The position numbers and the translations under genes were made by a program. Below are positions 52,939 through 62,135 of a stretch of 64,000 nucleotides of DNA, one piece after another. The notes beneath the pieces were generated by a model, which was given only the letters and a program-made list of their open reading frames with translations, was not told the DNA's origin and ran no database searches. Origin of the DNA: Zoogloea sp044344315 (GTDB lineage Bacteria; Pseudomonadota; Gammaproteobacteria; Burkholderiales; Rhodocyclaceae); NCBI RefSeq assembly GCF_044344315.1, contig NZ_JBIJDC010000008.1, forward strand, positions 1 through 64,000, in the 5' to 3' direction. Position 1 is the stretch's first letter, and the number at the start of each line of letters is the position of its first letter.

Positions 52939-53427
52939 TCAAGCCGCAGCAGCCCCGGAGCCCATCTGGCTCTGGAGGTAGTTGGGCAGGCCGACCGCAT
53001 CGATCAGGCGCAGCTGTTTTTCCAGGTAGTAGGCGTGATCCATCTCGGTGTCTTCGAGCTGGACCAGCAGCATGTCGCGGCTCACATAGTCTCCGGCCTT
53101 CTCACAGGCGGCAATGGCCTTTTTGAGCTCGCCCACCACGTGGTATTCCAGGTTCAGGTCGGACTTGAGCATGGCCGGCACCGTATCGCCCACATGCAGC
53201 GGGTTGCGCTTGTCCACGACCGCCACGCCCTCCAGGAACTGGATGCGCTGGATCAGGGCGCGGGCATGCTCACGTTCATGCTCGGACTCGTGCAGGGCCT
53301 TCTCGGCCAGGCGGCCAAAGCCCATGTCCGAATACATCTCTCCATGGATCAGGTACTGGTCCACCGCGGTCAGCTCGCCTGCAAGGAGGGTGTTGAGGAT
53401 ACCAATGATCTTTTTATCGCCTTTCAT
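52939..53427 (-). CDS. bfrB: Bacterioferritin subunit, ferroxidase type
   Basis: 162 residues, TTGGAG upstream. All ferroxidase ligands are seen: Glu18, Glu51, His54, Glu94, and Glu128/His131 (shifted by one, in DTEMDH). Position 52 is Arg, so the Met haem ligand is lost. Together with the next gene it forms the two-subunit bacterioferritin known from Neisseria, Pseudomonas putida and Magnetospirillum. Upstream, GTGAGTGAATCTCAAC near 53500 is a weak Fur-like match. Confidence 0.93.
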   Translation of the reverse strand: MKGDKKIIGILNTLLAGELTAVDQYLIHGEMYSDMGFGRLAEKALHESEHEREHARALIQRIQFLEGVAVVDKRNPLHVGDTVPAMLKSDLNLEYHVVGELKKAIAACEKAGDYVSRDMLLVQLEDTEMDHAYYLEKQLRLIDAVGLPNYLQSQMGSGAAAA

Positions 53428-53663
53428 GGGGCTTCTCCAAATGACTCAGGCTTCAAGGCTGGCATCACTTGTCGCCGGGATCAAGCTCAGGCACGTCGAT
53501 TGTGAGTGAATCTCAACTGCGATTCCGGCCGGAAGGCAGGATCTGACTGGGATTCAGCCTCCCCGCCCCCGGGGGAAAAACACTGCGACACCCTGGAAGT
53601 GCACTTCCGGTGGTGCTGAAACGGCTCCCGATATGTAACCCGGAACCGTCATCCAGCCCTCAC

Positions 53664-54777
53664 ATGTCCCGCCCAGCCACTTTCACCTTCCCGCCGCACG
53701 CCGTCCTGACAGCATTGCTCAGTCTGGCCTGCAGCGCCTGTACCACTGCCCCGCCCTCTTCGATCCAGCCTCCCGCCCCACCCTCATCCGTCTGGCACAA
53801 CGCCCCGTCGTCCACCACGCAGGATTGGCCGACGGCAGGCTGGTGGGCGCAATTTGGCAGCCCGGAACTCACTCGGGTCGTGCACCTGACCCTTCATGAC
53901 AACCCCGAGATGGATGCAGCCGTGGCCCGCCTGCAACAGGCTGAAGCCCTGGCACGGCAGACCCGCTCCGCCTTGTTGCCAAGTGTCGATGCCAGCCTGG
54001 GCCTATCACGCAGCCGCAGCATCCTGAGCAATGGGGAAAGCGAATCCCGCAGCCTCCACGCCCTGGGGCTCCAGACCAGCTACGAGTTGGACCTGTGGCG
54101 ACGCATCGGCAACGCGTCGGCTGCCGCTACAGCCCGGGCTCTCACTCACGGCAAGCCTGACATCGGCTTTCGAGAACCCCTCCCGTCTCTTCGACGCACC
54201 GCTATACGGGCTCGCCGGAACCCTCCTTGCCCCGGTGTTCAACGGGGGCCGCCTCGCCGCCGGACGGGATGCCGCGGTCGCCGATCAGGCGGCACTGCTG
54301 GCGAGCTACCGCAGAACGGTGATCGCTGCCCTGGGGGACGTGGAGCGCAGCCTCGCAGCGCTCGCCGGCATCGAACGGCAGCGTCTGGCCCAGGCGCAAG
54401 AGCTCGCTGCGGCCCGGCGCGCGACCGTCCTCTCCGAAGCACGCTATCGGGCCGGAGCGGACAGCCTCATCGTCCTGCTGGATGCCCAAAGAAACGAGTT
54501 CGCAGCACGGGACACGGCCCTGCAACTCGTGCAGGCCCGCCTTCAGGCCAGCCTCGATCTTTACAAGGCCCTGGGCGGCGGCTGGCATGCCCCCCATCCA
54601 TATCCCCGGAATGGTCACCTGCCTGGTGTGCCGACAGTGCGGCAAGCGCATTCCACTGCACGACAGCGCCATTGCGGCCCCGCTCTCAAGGCTCGCGATC
54701 GACAACGGCCTCGCCATCGGGAACGAGCACATCGAGATCGTCGTGTCCTGCCATGGCTGCGAGAAAGAGGTCAATGA
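53664..54777 (+). pseudogene. NodT-type outer-membrane efflux protein, internally deleted and frameshifted
   Basis: The N-terminal part (53664-about 54130) is a TolC/NodT lipoprotein: signal with lipobox LLSLACSACTT, GWWAQFGSPELTRVV, ARLQQAEALARQTRSALLPSV and ELDLWRRIGNASAAAT. The C-terminal part (about 54135-54585) lies one base out of frame: PGLSLTASLTSAFENP, PVFNGGRLAAGRDAA, LDAQRNEFAARDTA, ASLDLYKALGGGW. About 150 residues of the normal middle are missing and the usual end stop is lost. No pump genes lie beside it. Not functional as an outer-membrane channel. Confidence 0.82.
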
Positions 54778-54784
54778 GGTCTGA
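54587..54784 (+). CDS. Small two-CxxC protein (zinc-ribbon-like)
   Basis: 65 residues from the ATG at 54587 (ATG 54611 also possible). TCLVCRQCGKRI and SCHGCEKEV supply four to five cysteines in a knuckle pattern, with HIEIVV between. Codons are strongly GC3-biased, supporting real coding even though it overlaps the broken efflux frame. I do not recognise a family. The Fur box before the next gene begins 27 bp past its stop. Confidence 0.55.
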   Translation: MPPIHIPGMVTCLVCRQCGKRIPLHDSAIAAPLSRLAIDNGLAIGNEHIEIVVSCHGCEKEVNEV

Positions 54785-54810
54785 AAGCCGGCTCGGGGCT
54801 GGAGTCAATT

Positions 54811-54829
54811 AATGATAAGTATTATCATT
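54811..54829. promoter_or_regulatory. Fur box before the Fur-family gene
   Basis: AATGATAAGTATTATCATT: perfect 8-bp inverted arms and the TGATAA...TTATCA core of Fur sites. It lies 155 bp upstream of the fur-like gene, consistent with autoregulation. Confidence 0.75.
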
Positions 54830-54983
54830 ACTATCAGGAAGCTTCGTGGGTGCCTGATCGGATGCAGCCTGCCAGGCGCCCCGCCTTGCACTTCAGGGGG
54901 CGAGCGGTCCACGCCCGCGGCTCCACTTCCTTCGGAACCACTGGGCGCTCACGCCCAATTCTTCCACTCCATCGAGCGGCCCC

Positions 54984-55445
54984 ATGACCCGACCCGCCTC
55001 AGACAACGCCAGCGACATCCACTCCAGCGGTCTCAAGGCCACCTGGCCGCGAATCCGCATCCTCCGCCTGTTTCAGGAAGCCACCCAGCACCACCTGAGC
55101 GCCGAGGACGTCTACCGCACCCTTCTGGCCGACGGTGAGGAGATCGGCCTGGCCACCATCTACCGCGTCCTCACCCAGTTCGAGCAGGCCCGGCTGCTGT
55201 CGCGCCTGCATTTCGAATCCGGCAAGGCCGTGTATGAACTGAACGAGGGCCACCACCATGACCATCTCGTGTGCGTGCTATGCGGCCGCGTAGAGGAGTT
55301 CTGCGATCCGGAGATCGAGCGCCTGCAGCACCTGGTGGCGGAGCGACGGGGGTTCCAGCTGCGGGACCATGCCCTGTCCCTTTACGGCGTGTGCTCCGAC
55401 CCCGCCTGCCGGGCCCGCCACGGCAAGCGCGAGATCGATGACTGA
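54984..55445 (+). CDS. fur: Fur-family metal regulator
   Basis: 153 residues. DNA-binding domain with LKATWPRIRILRLFQ and TIYRVLTQFEQARLLSR; metal-binding HHHDHLVCVLCGRVEEF, with the CxxC and a second CSDPACRARH-type pair near the end. Length and CxxC agree with Fur. The genome may carry other Fur/Zur paralogues; the metal is inferred from the Fur-box and neighbours. Confidence 0.9.
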   Translation: MTRPASDNASDIHSSGLKATWPRIRILRLFQEATQHHLSAEDVYRTLLADGEEIGLATIYRVLTQFEQARLLSRLHFESGKAVYELNEGHHHDHLVCVLCGRVEEFCDPEIERLQHLVAERRGFQLRDHALSLYGVCSDPACRARHGKREIDD

Positions 55446-55478
55446 GACACGCCTGGCACCTCACCCGAACCTCCAGCC

Positions 55479-56159
55479 TCACTCTCCTTCGAAGCGGTAA
55501 CCCACCCCGTAAATCGAGCGGATCAGCGGTGCCTCCGGGGCGATCTGCTCCAGCTTGCGGCGCAGGTTCTTGATGTGGCTGTCCACGGTGCGGTCCGTCA
55601 CCACCCGGTGGTCGTCGTAGAGGCCGTCGAGGAGCTGCTCGCGGGAGAAGACCCGCCCCGGCGCCGCCGACAGGGTGCGCAACAGGCGGAACTCGACCGG
55701 GGTGAGATCCAGCTCGATGCCGTGAAAGCTGGCGCGCCAGCCGGCTTCGTCGATCTGCAGCGGCGCCCGCTCGGGGGGCGGGGTGCGCCGGTTGCGGCGC
55801 AGCACGGCCTTGCAGCGGGCCACCACCTCCCGCGGGCTGTAGGGCTTGCAGATGTAGTCATCGGCGCCCAGCTCCAGCCCCAGCAGGCGGTCGATCTCCT
55901 CGACGCGGGCGGTGGTCATGATCACCGGCAGCTCGCTGAAGCTGCGCAGCTCACGGCAGATGTCCAGGCCGTCGCGGCCGGGCAGCATCAGATCGAGCAG
56001 CACGAGATCGGGCTCGCGGGCGCGGATGGCGGAAATGACGTCGAGGCCATTGGCGATCCAGGCCGTCTCGTGGCCGGCGGCCTTGAGGTAGTCGCCCAGC
56101 AGGGCGGCAAGCTTGGGCTCGTCTTCGACGATGAGGATGTAGGCGGACACGCTGTCCAT
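55479..56159 (-). CDS. OmpR-family response regulator, BaeR-like
   Basis: 226 residues. Receiver with Asp56 in VLLDLMLPGRDG, Lys in CKPYSPREVV; winged helix (LTPVEFRLLRTLSAAPGRVFSR, DSHIKNLRRKLEQ). The YSPREVVARCKAVLRR linker and ILIVEDEPKLAALLGDYL resemble BaeR. Convergent with fur, 33 bp apart. Confidence 0.92.
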   Translation of the reverse strand: MDSVSAYILIVEDEPKLAALLGDYLKAAGHETAWIANGLDVISAIRAREPDLVLLDLMLPGRDGLDICRELRSFSELPVIMTTARVEEIDRLLGLELGADDYICKPYSPREVVARCKAVLRRNRRTPPPERAPLQIDEAGWRASFHGIELDLTPVEFRLLRTLSAAPGRVFSREQLLDGLYDDHRVVTDRTVDSHIKNLRRKLEQIAPEAPLIRSIYGVGYRFEGE

Positions 56160-56162
56160 GGT

Positions 56163-57584
56163 TCAGGGCTCCACGGCCGGAAAACGCAGCGCCACCCACA
56201 CGCCACCCAGGGGTGAGGCCAGGGCCGTGATGGTGCCGTCGTGGGCCTCGACGATGCTGCGGCAGATGGCCAGCCCGAGGCCGGAACCGCCGGTGGCCCG
56301 GTTGCGCGAGGCCTCGCCGCGGAAGAAGCGCTCGAACAGCCTGGGTAGCAGGGTGTCGGGCACGCCGGGGGCCGAATCCAGGAAATCGATGCACAGATCC
56401 TCCCCCTCGCGGCGGGTGACCACCTTCAGGCTGCCACCGGGGTCGGTGTAGCGCAGGGTGTTCTCCACCAGGTTGCGGAACAGCTGCTCAAGGCGGGCCT
56501 CGTCGGCCGCCATGCGCAGCCCGGGGGCCAGCTCCAGCACCAGGCCCAGCCCGGCGCCGGCCAGGCGGTCGCGAAAGGCACCAACGGTACGCGCCAGCAC
56601 CTCGCCAACCGCCACCGGGGTCTTGCGATAGACCAGCGCGCCCAGATCGGCGAGGGCCAGCTCGTTGAGGTCATTGACCAGCCGGGTCAGGGTCATCACC
56701 TCAGCCTTGAGGGACTGCAGGGCCTCGGCATCCAGGCGGCGCACGCCATCCTCCATGGCCTCCAGCTCACCGCGCAGCACGCTCAGCGGGGTGCGCAGCT
56801 CGTGGGACACGTCGGCCATGAAATCGCGGCGCATGCGCTCATTGGCCTCCAGGGCCCGGGCCAGGCTGTTGAAATCCCGGGCCAGCTGGCCCACCTCGTC
56901 GCCGGAGCTGGGCACCACCCTTTCGGCGTAGTCGCCGGCCGCCAGGCGATGGGTGGCGGCCGCCACCTGCTTGATGGGCGCCACCAGCGTGCGGGCGATC
57001 CACAGGGAGATGGCCACCGCGAACAGGGCCGCAATGCCCCCGACCAGCAGGGTGGCGTGGAGCTGCTCGTCGTAGAAGCGCCGGGCGCCGGTGTCGCTGA
57101 CGCTCTGGAAGGGCCCCATCAGCAGCCAGCCCACGGTTCTGCCCTCCACCACCACCGGGCGCCGCACCACGCTGTCGCCAGCGACGATGCGCGGGTTGCC
57201 CATCACGAAGCGCTGCTCGGCATCGATCAGGCTGAGGCGGAAGACCGCGCCGGTGAGATCGGACTCGGGGGGCGCGTCCAGCGGCAGGTTGCGGGATGCC
57301 CGGTCCGCCTTCTCGCGCTCCGGGTCCTCCTCCCCCCCCCGGGGGCGGGTAAGGTGAAACCACACGCGCCGATTGTTGCGCAGGAAGTCCCAGCTGCCTT
57401 CCCGTGTGTAGGCGCTGACGAACTTGGGCGTCACGTCCTCGACCCGCTGCAGGGCCAGTTCGTCCATGTAGCCCACAAAACCGCGGGTGAAGCTCCAGCG
57501 CCCGGCCACGCCCATGGCCAGCAGCACCGCGAGGGCCACCAGCAGGACGGCAAGGAAGGCTTTGGTGGTGATGCCAAGTTTCAT
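56163..57584 (-). CDS. Sensor histidine kinase, BaeS-like
   Basis: 473 residues from the ATG at 57584. TM1 about 8-28, periplasmic sensor, TM2 about 175-200, HAMP (VAAATHRLAAGDYAERV), HisKA with His in FMADVSHELRTPLSVLRGEL, HATPase with LFRNLVENTLRYTDPGG and GSGLGLAICRSIVEAH. Its gene is 3 bp past the regulator start order (kinase first). Probably controls the divergent pump. Confidence 0.92.
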   Translation of the reverse strand: MKLGITTKAFLAVLLVALAVLLAMGVAGRWSFTRGFVGYMDELALQRVEDVTPKFVSAYTREGSWDFLRNNRRVWFHLTRPRGGEEDPEREKADRASRNLPLDAPPESDLTGAVFRLSLIDAEQRFVMGNPRIVAGDSVVRRPVVVEGRTVGWLLMGPFQSVSDTGARRFYDEQLHATLLVGGIAALFAVAISLWIARTLVAPIKQVAAATHRLAAGDYAERVVPSSGDEVGQLARDFNSLARALEANERMRRDFMADVSHELRTPLSVLRGELEAMEDGVRRLDAEALQSLKAEVMTLTRLVNDLNELALADLGALVYRKTPVAVGEVLARTVGAFRDRLAGAGLGLVLELAPGLRMAADEARLEQLFRNLVENTLRYTDPGGSLKVVTRREGEDLCIDFLDSAPGVPDTLLPRLFERFFRGEASRNRATGGSGLGLAICRSIVEAHDGTITALASPLGGVWVALRFPAVEP

Positions 57585-57770
57585 GCGTTCAGGCGAGGGA
57601 TGGGGAAAAGGAAGGAAACGGAAAGACCGCGCCGGGGACGCCATTAAGCCCCCGCGGCGGGGCAAGATCAACGGGGGCGGGAGCATCTCCACAATGTCTC
57701 CCATTTCCCTGCACATTTGGTTTCCACAATCGGGGCATCAGAAATCGGCACTCCGCTGAAAGGATTCCAG
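57585..57770. promoter_or_regulatory. Divergent promoter region, BaeSR-like / RND pump
   Basis: 186 bp between the kinase and the adaptor gene. It contains a GC palindrome CCCCCGCGGCGGGG at about 57650 and an AT-richer tail before the pump start. No clear -35/-10 pair; the response regulator of the left operon is a likely binder. Confidence 0.4.
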
Positions 57771-58988
57771 ATGCCTCCCCTCCCCCACGCCCGGCGCCAC
57801 CCCATGCTCAGCGCCACCGCGGCGGCCGTCGTGGCCGCCCTGCTGGCTGGCTGCAACCCTTCCGCAGCGCCCACCGACACCGGCAAACCGCCCGCCGGCC
57901 CCGCCGAGGTCGGCGTGGTCACGGTGCAGGCCAGGCCCGTCACCCTCACATCCGAACTGCCCGGCCGCACGGTGTCCACCGTCGTTGCCGAAGTGCGGCC
58001 CCAGGTCGGCGGCATCGTCCGCGAGCGCCTGTTCACCGAAGGCGCCGAGGTGAAGGCCGGGCAGCTGCTGTACCGCATCGACCCGGCCAGTTACCAGGCT
58101 GCCGTGGATAGCGCCAGGGCCGCCCTCGCCAAGGCCCGGGCCAACGTGGACACCCTGCGCCCCAAGGCCGCCCGCTACGCGGAGCTGGCCGACATCAAGG
58201 CCGTCGCCCAGCAGGACACCGACGACGCCCTGGCCGCCCTGCGGCAGGCCGAGGCGGATGTGGCCTCGGCCCGGGCCGCCCTCGACAGCGCCGCCATCAA
58301 CCTCGCCTACACCCGGGTCACCGCGCCGGTCTCGGGGCGCATCGGCAAGTCGGCGGTCACGCCGGGGGCCCTGGTCACCGCCGGCCAGGCCACCGCCCTG
58401 GCCACCGTGCAGCAGGTGGACCCGATCTACGTGGACCTCACCCAATCCAGCGCCGACGCCCTGCGCCTCAAGCGCGCCTTCGAGGCCGGGCAGATCCGCC
58501 AGGCCGGGCGCAACCAGGCGGCCGTCACCCTGATCCTCGAGGATGGCAGCCGCTACGGCCGGGAAGGCCGCCTGCAATTCACCGACATCACGGTGAATGA
58601 GGGCACCGGCACCGTGGGCCTGCGCGCGGTGTTCCCCAACCCGAAGGGCGATCTGCTGCCCGGCATGTACGTGCGCGCCGTACTGGAAGAAGGCGTGGCC
58701 GAGAAGGCCGTGCTGGTGCCCCAGCGCGGCGTGTCGCGCAACGTGAAGGGCGAGGCCACCGCGCTGGTGGTGGGCGCCGGCAACAAGGTGGAACAGCGGG
58801 TGCTTGCCGTCGGTCGCCCGGTCGGCGACAGCTGGCTGGTGAATGACGGCCTGGCCGCGGGCGAAAAAGTCATCGTCGAGGGCAGCCAGAAGGCCCGCCC
58901 CGACGCGGTGGTGACGCCGGTTTCGATTGACGCCAAGGTCGCCGCCCGCCCGGCCGTACCGGCCGGCAACACCAAGCCGGGAGCGTAA
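57771..58988 (+). CDS. RND membrane-fusion lipoprotein, AcrA/MexA-like
   Basis: 405 residues from the ATG at 57771 (AAGGA upstream). Lipobox LLAGC near residue 26. VTLTSELPGRTVSTVVAEVRPQVGG and the RLFTEGAEVKAGQLLYRIDPASYQAA barrel-sandwich; coiled-coil hairpin about 100-165; YTRVTAPVSGRIG; C-terminal membrane-proximal domain. First gene of an intact tripartite pump. Confidence 0.93.
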   Translation: MPPLPHARRHPMLSATAAAVVAALLAGCNPSAAPTDTGKPPAGPAEVGVVTVQARPVTLTSELPGRTVSTVVAEVRPQVGGIVRERLFTEGAEVKAGQLLYRIDPASYQAAVDSARAALAKARANVDTLRPKAARYAELADIKAVAQQDTDDALAALRQAEADVASARAALDSAAINLAYTRVTAPVSGRIGKSAVTPGALVTAGQATALATVQQVDPIYVDLTQSSADALRLKRAFEAGQIRQAGRNQAAVTLILEDGSRYGREGRLQFTDITVNEGTGTVGLRAVFPNPKGDLLPGMYVRAVLEEGVAEKAVLVPQRGVSRNVKGEATALVVGAGNKVEQRVLAVGRPVGDSWLVNDGLAAGEKVIVEGSQKARPDAVVTPVSIDAKVAARPAVPAGNTKPGA

Positions 58989-58991
58989 ATC

Positions 58992-61900
58992 ATGGCCCGC
59001 TTCTTCATTGACCGCCCGATCTTCGCCTGGGTCATCGCCATCGTGGTGATGCTGGCCGGTGCCCTGTCCATCAGCCGCCTGTCCCTGGAGCAATACCCCG
59101 ACATCGCCCCGCCCAAGATCACCATCTCCGCCAACTACACCGGCGCCTCGGCCGAGACCATCGAGAACTCGGTGGTGCAGGTCATCGAGCAGCAGATGAA
59201 GGGCCTGGACCACCTGAGCTACATGTCGTCGAACAGCAGCTCGGCGGGCAGTGCCCAGATCACCCTGACCTTCGAGGCCGGCACCGACCCGGACGTGGCC
59301 CAGGTGCAGGTGCAGAACAAGCTCAAGCAAGCCGAGTCGCGCCTGCCCCAGATCGTGCAGAACCTGGGTGTGTCGGTGGCCAAGACCGGCACCGACTTCC
59401 TGATGATCGTGTCCATGGTGTCGGACAACCCGCGCACCACGGCCATCGACATCGGCGACTACATCGCCACCAGCCTGCTCGATCCGGTGAGCCGGGTCGA
59501 GGGCGTGGGCGACGTGCAGGCCCTGGGTTCCGGCTACGCCATGCGCATCTGGCTCGACCCGGCCCGGCTGCAGAAGTACGCCCTGATGCCCGCCGACGTG
59601 AAGAGCGCCATCCAGGCCCAGAACACCGAAGTCACCGCCGGCCAGATCGGCGGCCTGCCGGCCCGCGGCGGCCAGCAGATCAACGCCACCATCACCGCCC
59701 GCAGCAAACTGCAGACGCCCGAGCAGTTCGGCGCCATCGTCCTCAAAACCGGCACCGACGGCGCGGTGGTGCATCTCTCTGACGTGGCCCGCATCGAACT
59801 GGGCGGCGAGAGCTACGACGTCAGCGTGCAGTACAACGGCAAGCCCTCTGCCGCCATCGGCATCAAGCTGGCCGCCGGCGCCAACGCGCTGCAGACCGCC
59901 GACCGGGTGAAGACCAAGCTCGACGAGCTGTCGCGCTTCTTTCCGGCCGAGATGCAGATGAAGACCGTGGTGGCCTACGACACCACGCCCTTCGTGCGCA
60001 TCTCCATCGAGGAGGTGGTCAAGACCCTGATCGAAGCCATCGTGCTGGTGGTGCTGATCATGTACCTCTTCCTGCAGAACCTGCGCGCCACGCTGATTCC
60101 GGCCATCGCCGTGCCGGTAGTGCTGCTGGGCACCTTCGGGGTGCTGGCGGCCTTCGGTTACTCCATCAACACGCTGACCATGTTCGGCATGGTGCTGGCC
60201 ATCGGCCTGCTGGTGGATGACGCCATCGTGGTGGTCGAGAACGTCGAACGCATCATGAGCGAGGAGGGCCTGTCGCCCCGGGAGGCCACCCGCAAGTCCA
60301 TGGGCGAGATCACCGGCGCGCTGGTGGGCATTGCCCTGGTGCTGTCGGCGGTGTTCGTGCCCATGGCCTTCTTCGGCGGCTCGACGGGGGTGATCTACCG
60401 TCAGTTCTCCATCACCATCGTGGCGGCCATGCTGCTGTCGGTGCTCGTGGCCCTGACCCTCACCCCGGCCCTGTGCGCCACCCTGCTCAAGCCCGGCCAC
60501 GTGCATCGCACGGGCTTCTTTGCCTGGTTCAACCGCGGCTTCGACCGCAACAGCCGGCGCTACGAGGGCGGCGTGGGTGGCCTGCTGAAGCGCGGCGGCC
60601 GCGCGGCGGTGGTGTATGCCCTGCTGCTGGGCGCCCTTTCGGTACTGTTCATGCGCCTGCCCACCTCCTTCCTGCCGGAAGAGGACCAGGGCTTCGTGAT
60701 CGCCATGGTCCAGCTGCCAGCCGGCGCCACCAAGGAGCGCACCACGGCAGCCGTCAGCGCCCTGGAGCAGTACATGCTGCAGCAGCCCGAGGTGGCCGGC
60801 CTGGTCAGCATCAACGGCATGGGCAACGGCGGCAACGCCCAGAACTCGGGCCGGGCCTTCATCAAGCTGAAGGACTGGAGCGAGCGCGAAGACCCGGCCA
60901 GCGCCGCGGCCGCCTTTGCCCGCCGCGCCACCCGCGACCTGTCGGCGGTGCGCGATGCGCAGATCTTCGTGATCCTGCCGCCGGCCATCCGCGGCCTGGG
61001 CAGCAGCAGCGGCTTCGACGTGGAGCTGCAGGACCTGGGCGGCATCGGCCACGACAGGCTGGTGGAGGCCCGCGAGCAGTTCCTGGCCCTCGCCGCCAGG
61101 GACCCGGCCCTCAGCAAGGTGCGCAAGAACGGCCTCGACGACACGCCGCGCTTCCACCTCGCCATCGACGACCAGAAGGCCGGCGCCTTCGGCCTGGCCA
61201 TGGCGGACATCAACGACACCCTCTCCACCGCCAGCGGCGGCACCTACGTGAATGACTTCATCAACAAGGGCCGCGTGAAGCGGGTGTATCTGCAGGGCGA
61301 CGCCCCCGCCCGTGCCATGGGCGAGGACCTGGCCAGCTGGTACGTGCGCAACGGCGACGGCGGCATGGTGCCCTTCTCGGCCTTCTCGGCCAGCCACTGG
61401 ACCATGGGCTCACCCGTGCTTGAGCGCTACAACGGCATGTCGGCCTTCGAGATCGTCGGCGAGCCGGCCGAGGGCGTCAGCTCCGGCACTGCCATGGACG
61501 CCATCGAGAAGATCATCAAGCAACTGCCCGAGGGCATCGGCTTCGAATGGACGGGTCAATCCTTCCAGGAGCGCCTGTCCGGCGCCCAGGCCCCGCTGCT
61601 CTACGCCATCTCGGTGCTGGTGGTCTTCCTGTGCCTGGCGGCGCTGTACGAGAGCTGGTCCATCCCCTTCTCGGTGATGCTGGTGGTGCCCCTGGGCGTG
61701 CTCGGCGCGGTGCTGGCAGCCAGCCTGCGCGGCCTGTCCAACGACGTGTATTTCCAGGTCGGCCTGCTGACCACCGTGGGCCTGTCGGCCAAGAACGCGA
61801 TCCTGATCGTGGAGTTTGCCAAGCAGTTGCAGGACGAGGGCGCCGGCCTCATCGACGCCACCCTGCAGGCCGTGCGCCTGCGCCTGCGCCCCATCCTGAT

Positions 61901-62135
61901 GACCTCCCTGGCCTTCGCCCTGGGCGTGCTGCCCCTGGCCATCAGCACCGGCGCCGGTTCAGCGAGTCGTGTCGCCATCGGCACCGGCGTGCTCGGCGGC
62001 ATGATCAGCGCCACCGTGCTCGGCCTCTTCTTCATCCCGCTGGCCTTCGTGGCGGTGCGCCGGCTGTTCGCCCGCCCGGCCCCCACGCCCACCACTCCCA
62101 CCACGCCCGCCATCACCTCCCAAGGAGCGCAATGA
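58992..62135 (+). CDS. RND efflux transporter, AcrB/MexB-like
   Basis: 1047 residues, HAE-1 length. ARFFIDRPIFAWVIAIVVMLAG start, proton-relay Asp pair in GLLVDDAIVVVENVERIM, further Lys in GLSAKNAILIVEFAKQL, and the two large periplasmic loops. Works with the adaptor and channel on either side; exports drugs, detergents or bile-type compounds. Spacing to the adaptor is 3 bp; stop overlaps the channel start. Confidence 0.95.
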   Translation: MARFFIDRPIFAWVIAIVVMLAGALSISRLSLEQYPDIAPPKITISANYTGASAETIENSVVQVIEQQMKGLDHLSYMSSNSSSAGSAQITLTFEAGTDPDVAQVQVQNKLKQAESRLPQIVQNLGVSVAKTGTDFLMIVSMVSDNPRTTAIDIGDYIATSLLDPVSRVEGVGDVQALGSGYAMRIWLDPARLQKYALMPADVKSAIQAQNTEVTAGQIGGLPARGGQQINATITARSKLQTPEQFGAIVLKTGTDGAVVHLSDVARIELGGESYDVSVQYNGKPSAAIGIKLAAGANALQTADRVKTKLDELSRFFPAEMQMKTVVAYDTTPFVRISIEEVVKTLIEAIVLVVLIMYLFLQNLRATLIPAIAVPVVLLGTFGVLAAFGYSINTLTMFGMVLAIGLLVDDAIVVVENVERIMSEEGLSPREATRKSMGEITGALVGIALVLSAVFVPMAFFGGSTGVIYRQFSITIVAAMLLSVLVALTLTPALCATLLKPGHVHRTGFFAWFNRGFDRNSRRYEGGVGGLLKRGGRAAVVYALLLGALSVLFMRLPTSFLPEEDQGFVIAMVQLPAGATKERTTAAVSALEQYMLQQPEVAGLVSINGMGNGGNAQNSGRAFIKLKDWSEREDPASAAAAFARRATRDLSAVRDAQIFVILPPAIRGLGSSSGFDVELQDLGGIGHDRLVEAREQFLALAARDPALSKVRKNGLDDTPRFHLAIDDQKAGAFGLAMADINDTLSTASGGTYVNDFINKGRVKRVYLQGDAPARAMGEDLASWYVRNGDGGMVPFSAFSASHWTMGSPVLERYNGMSAFEIVGEPAEGVSSGTAMDAIEKIIKQLPEGIGFEWTGQSFQERLSGAQAPLLYAISVLVVFLCLAALYESWSIPFSVMLVVPLGVLGAVLAASLRGLSNDVYFQVGLLTTVGLSAKNAILIVEFAKQLQDEGAGLIDATLQAVRLRLRPILMTSLAFALGVLPLAISTGAGSASRVAIGTGVLGGMISATVLGLFFIPLAFVAVRRLFARPAPTPTTPTTPAITSQGAQ

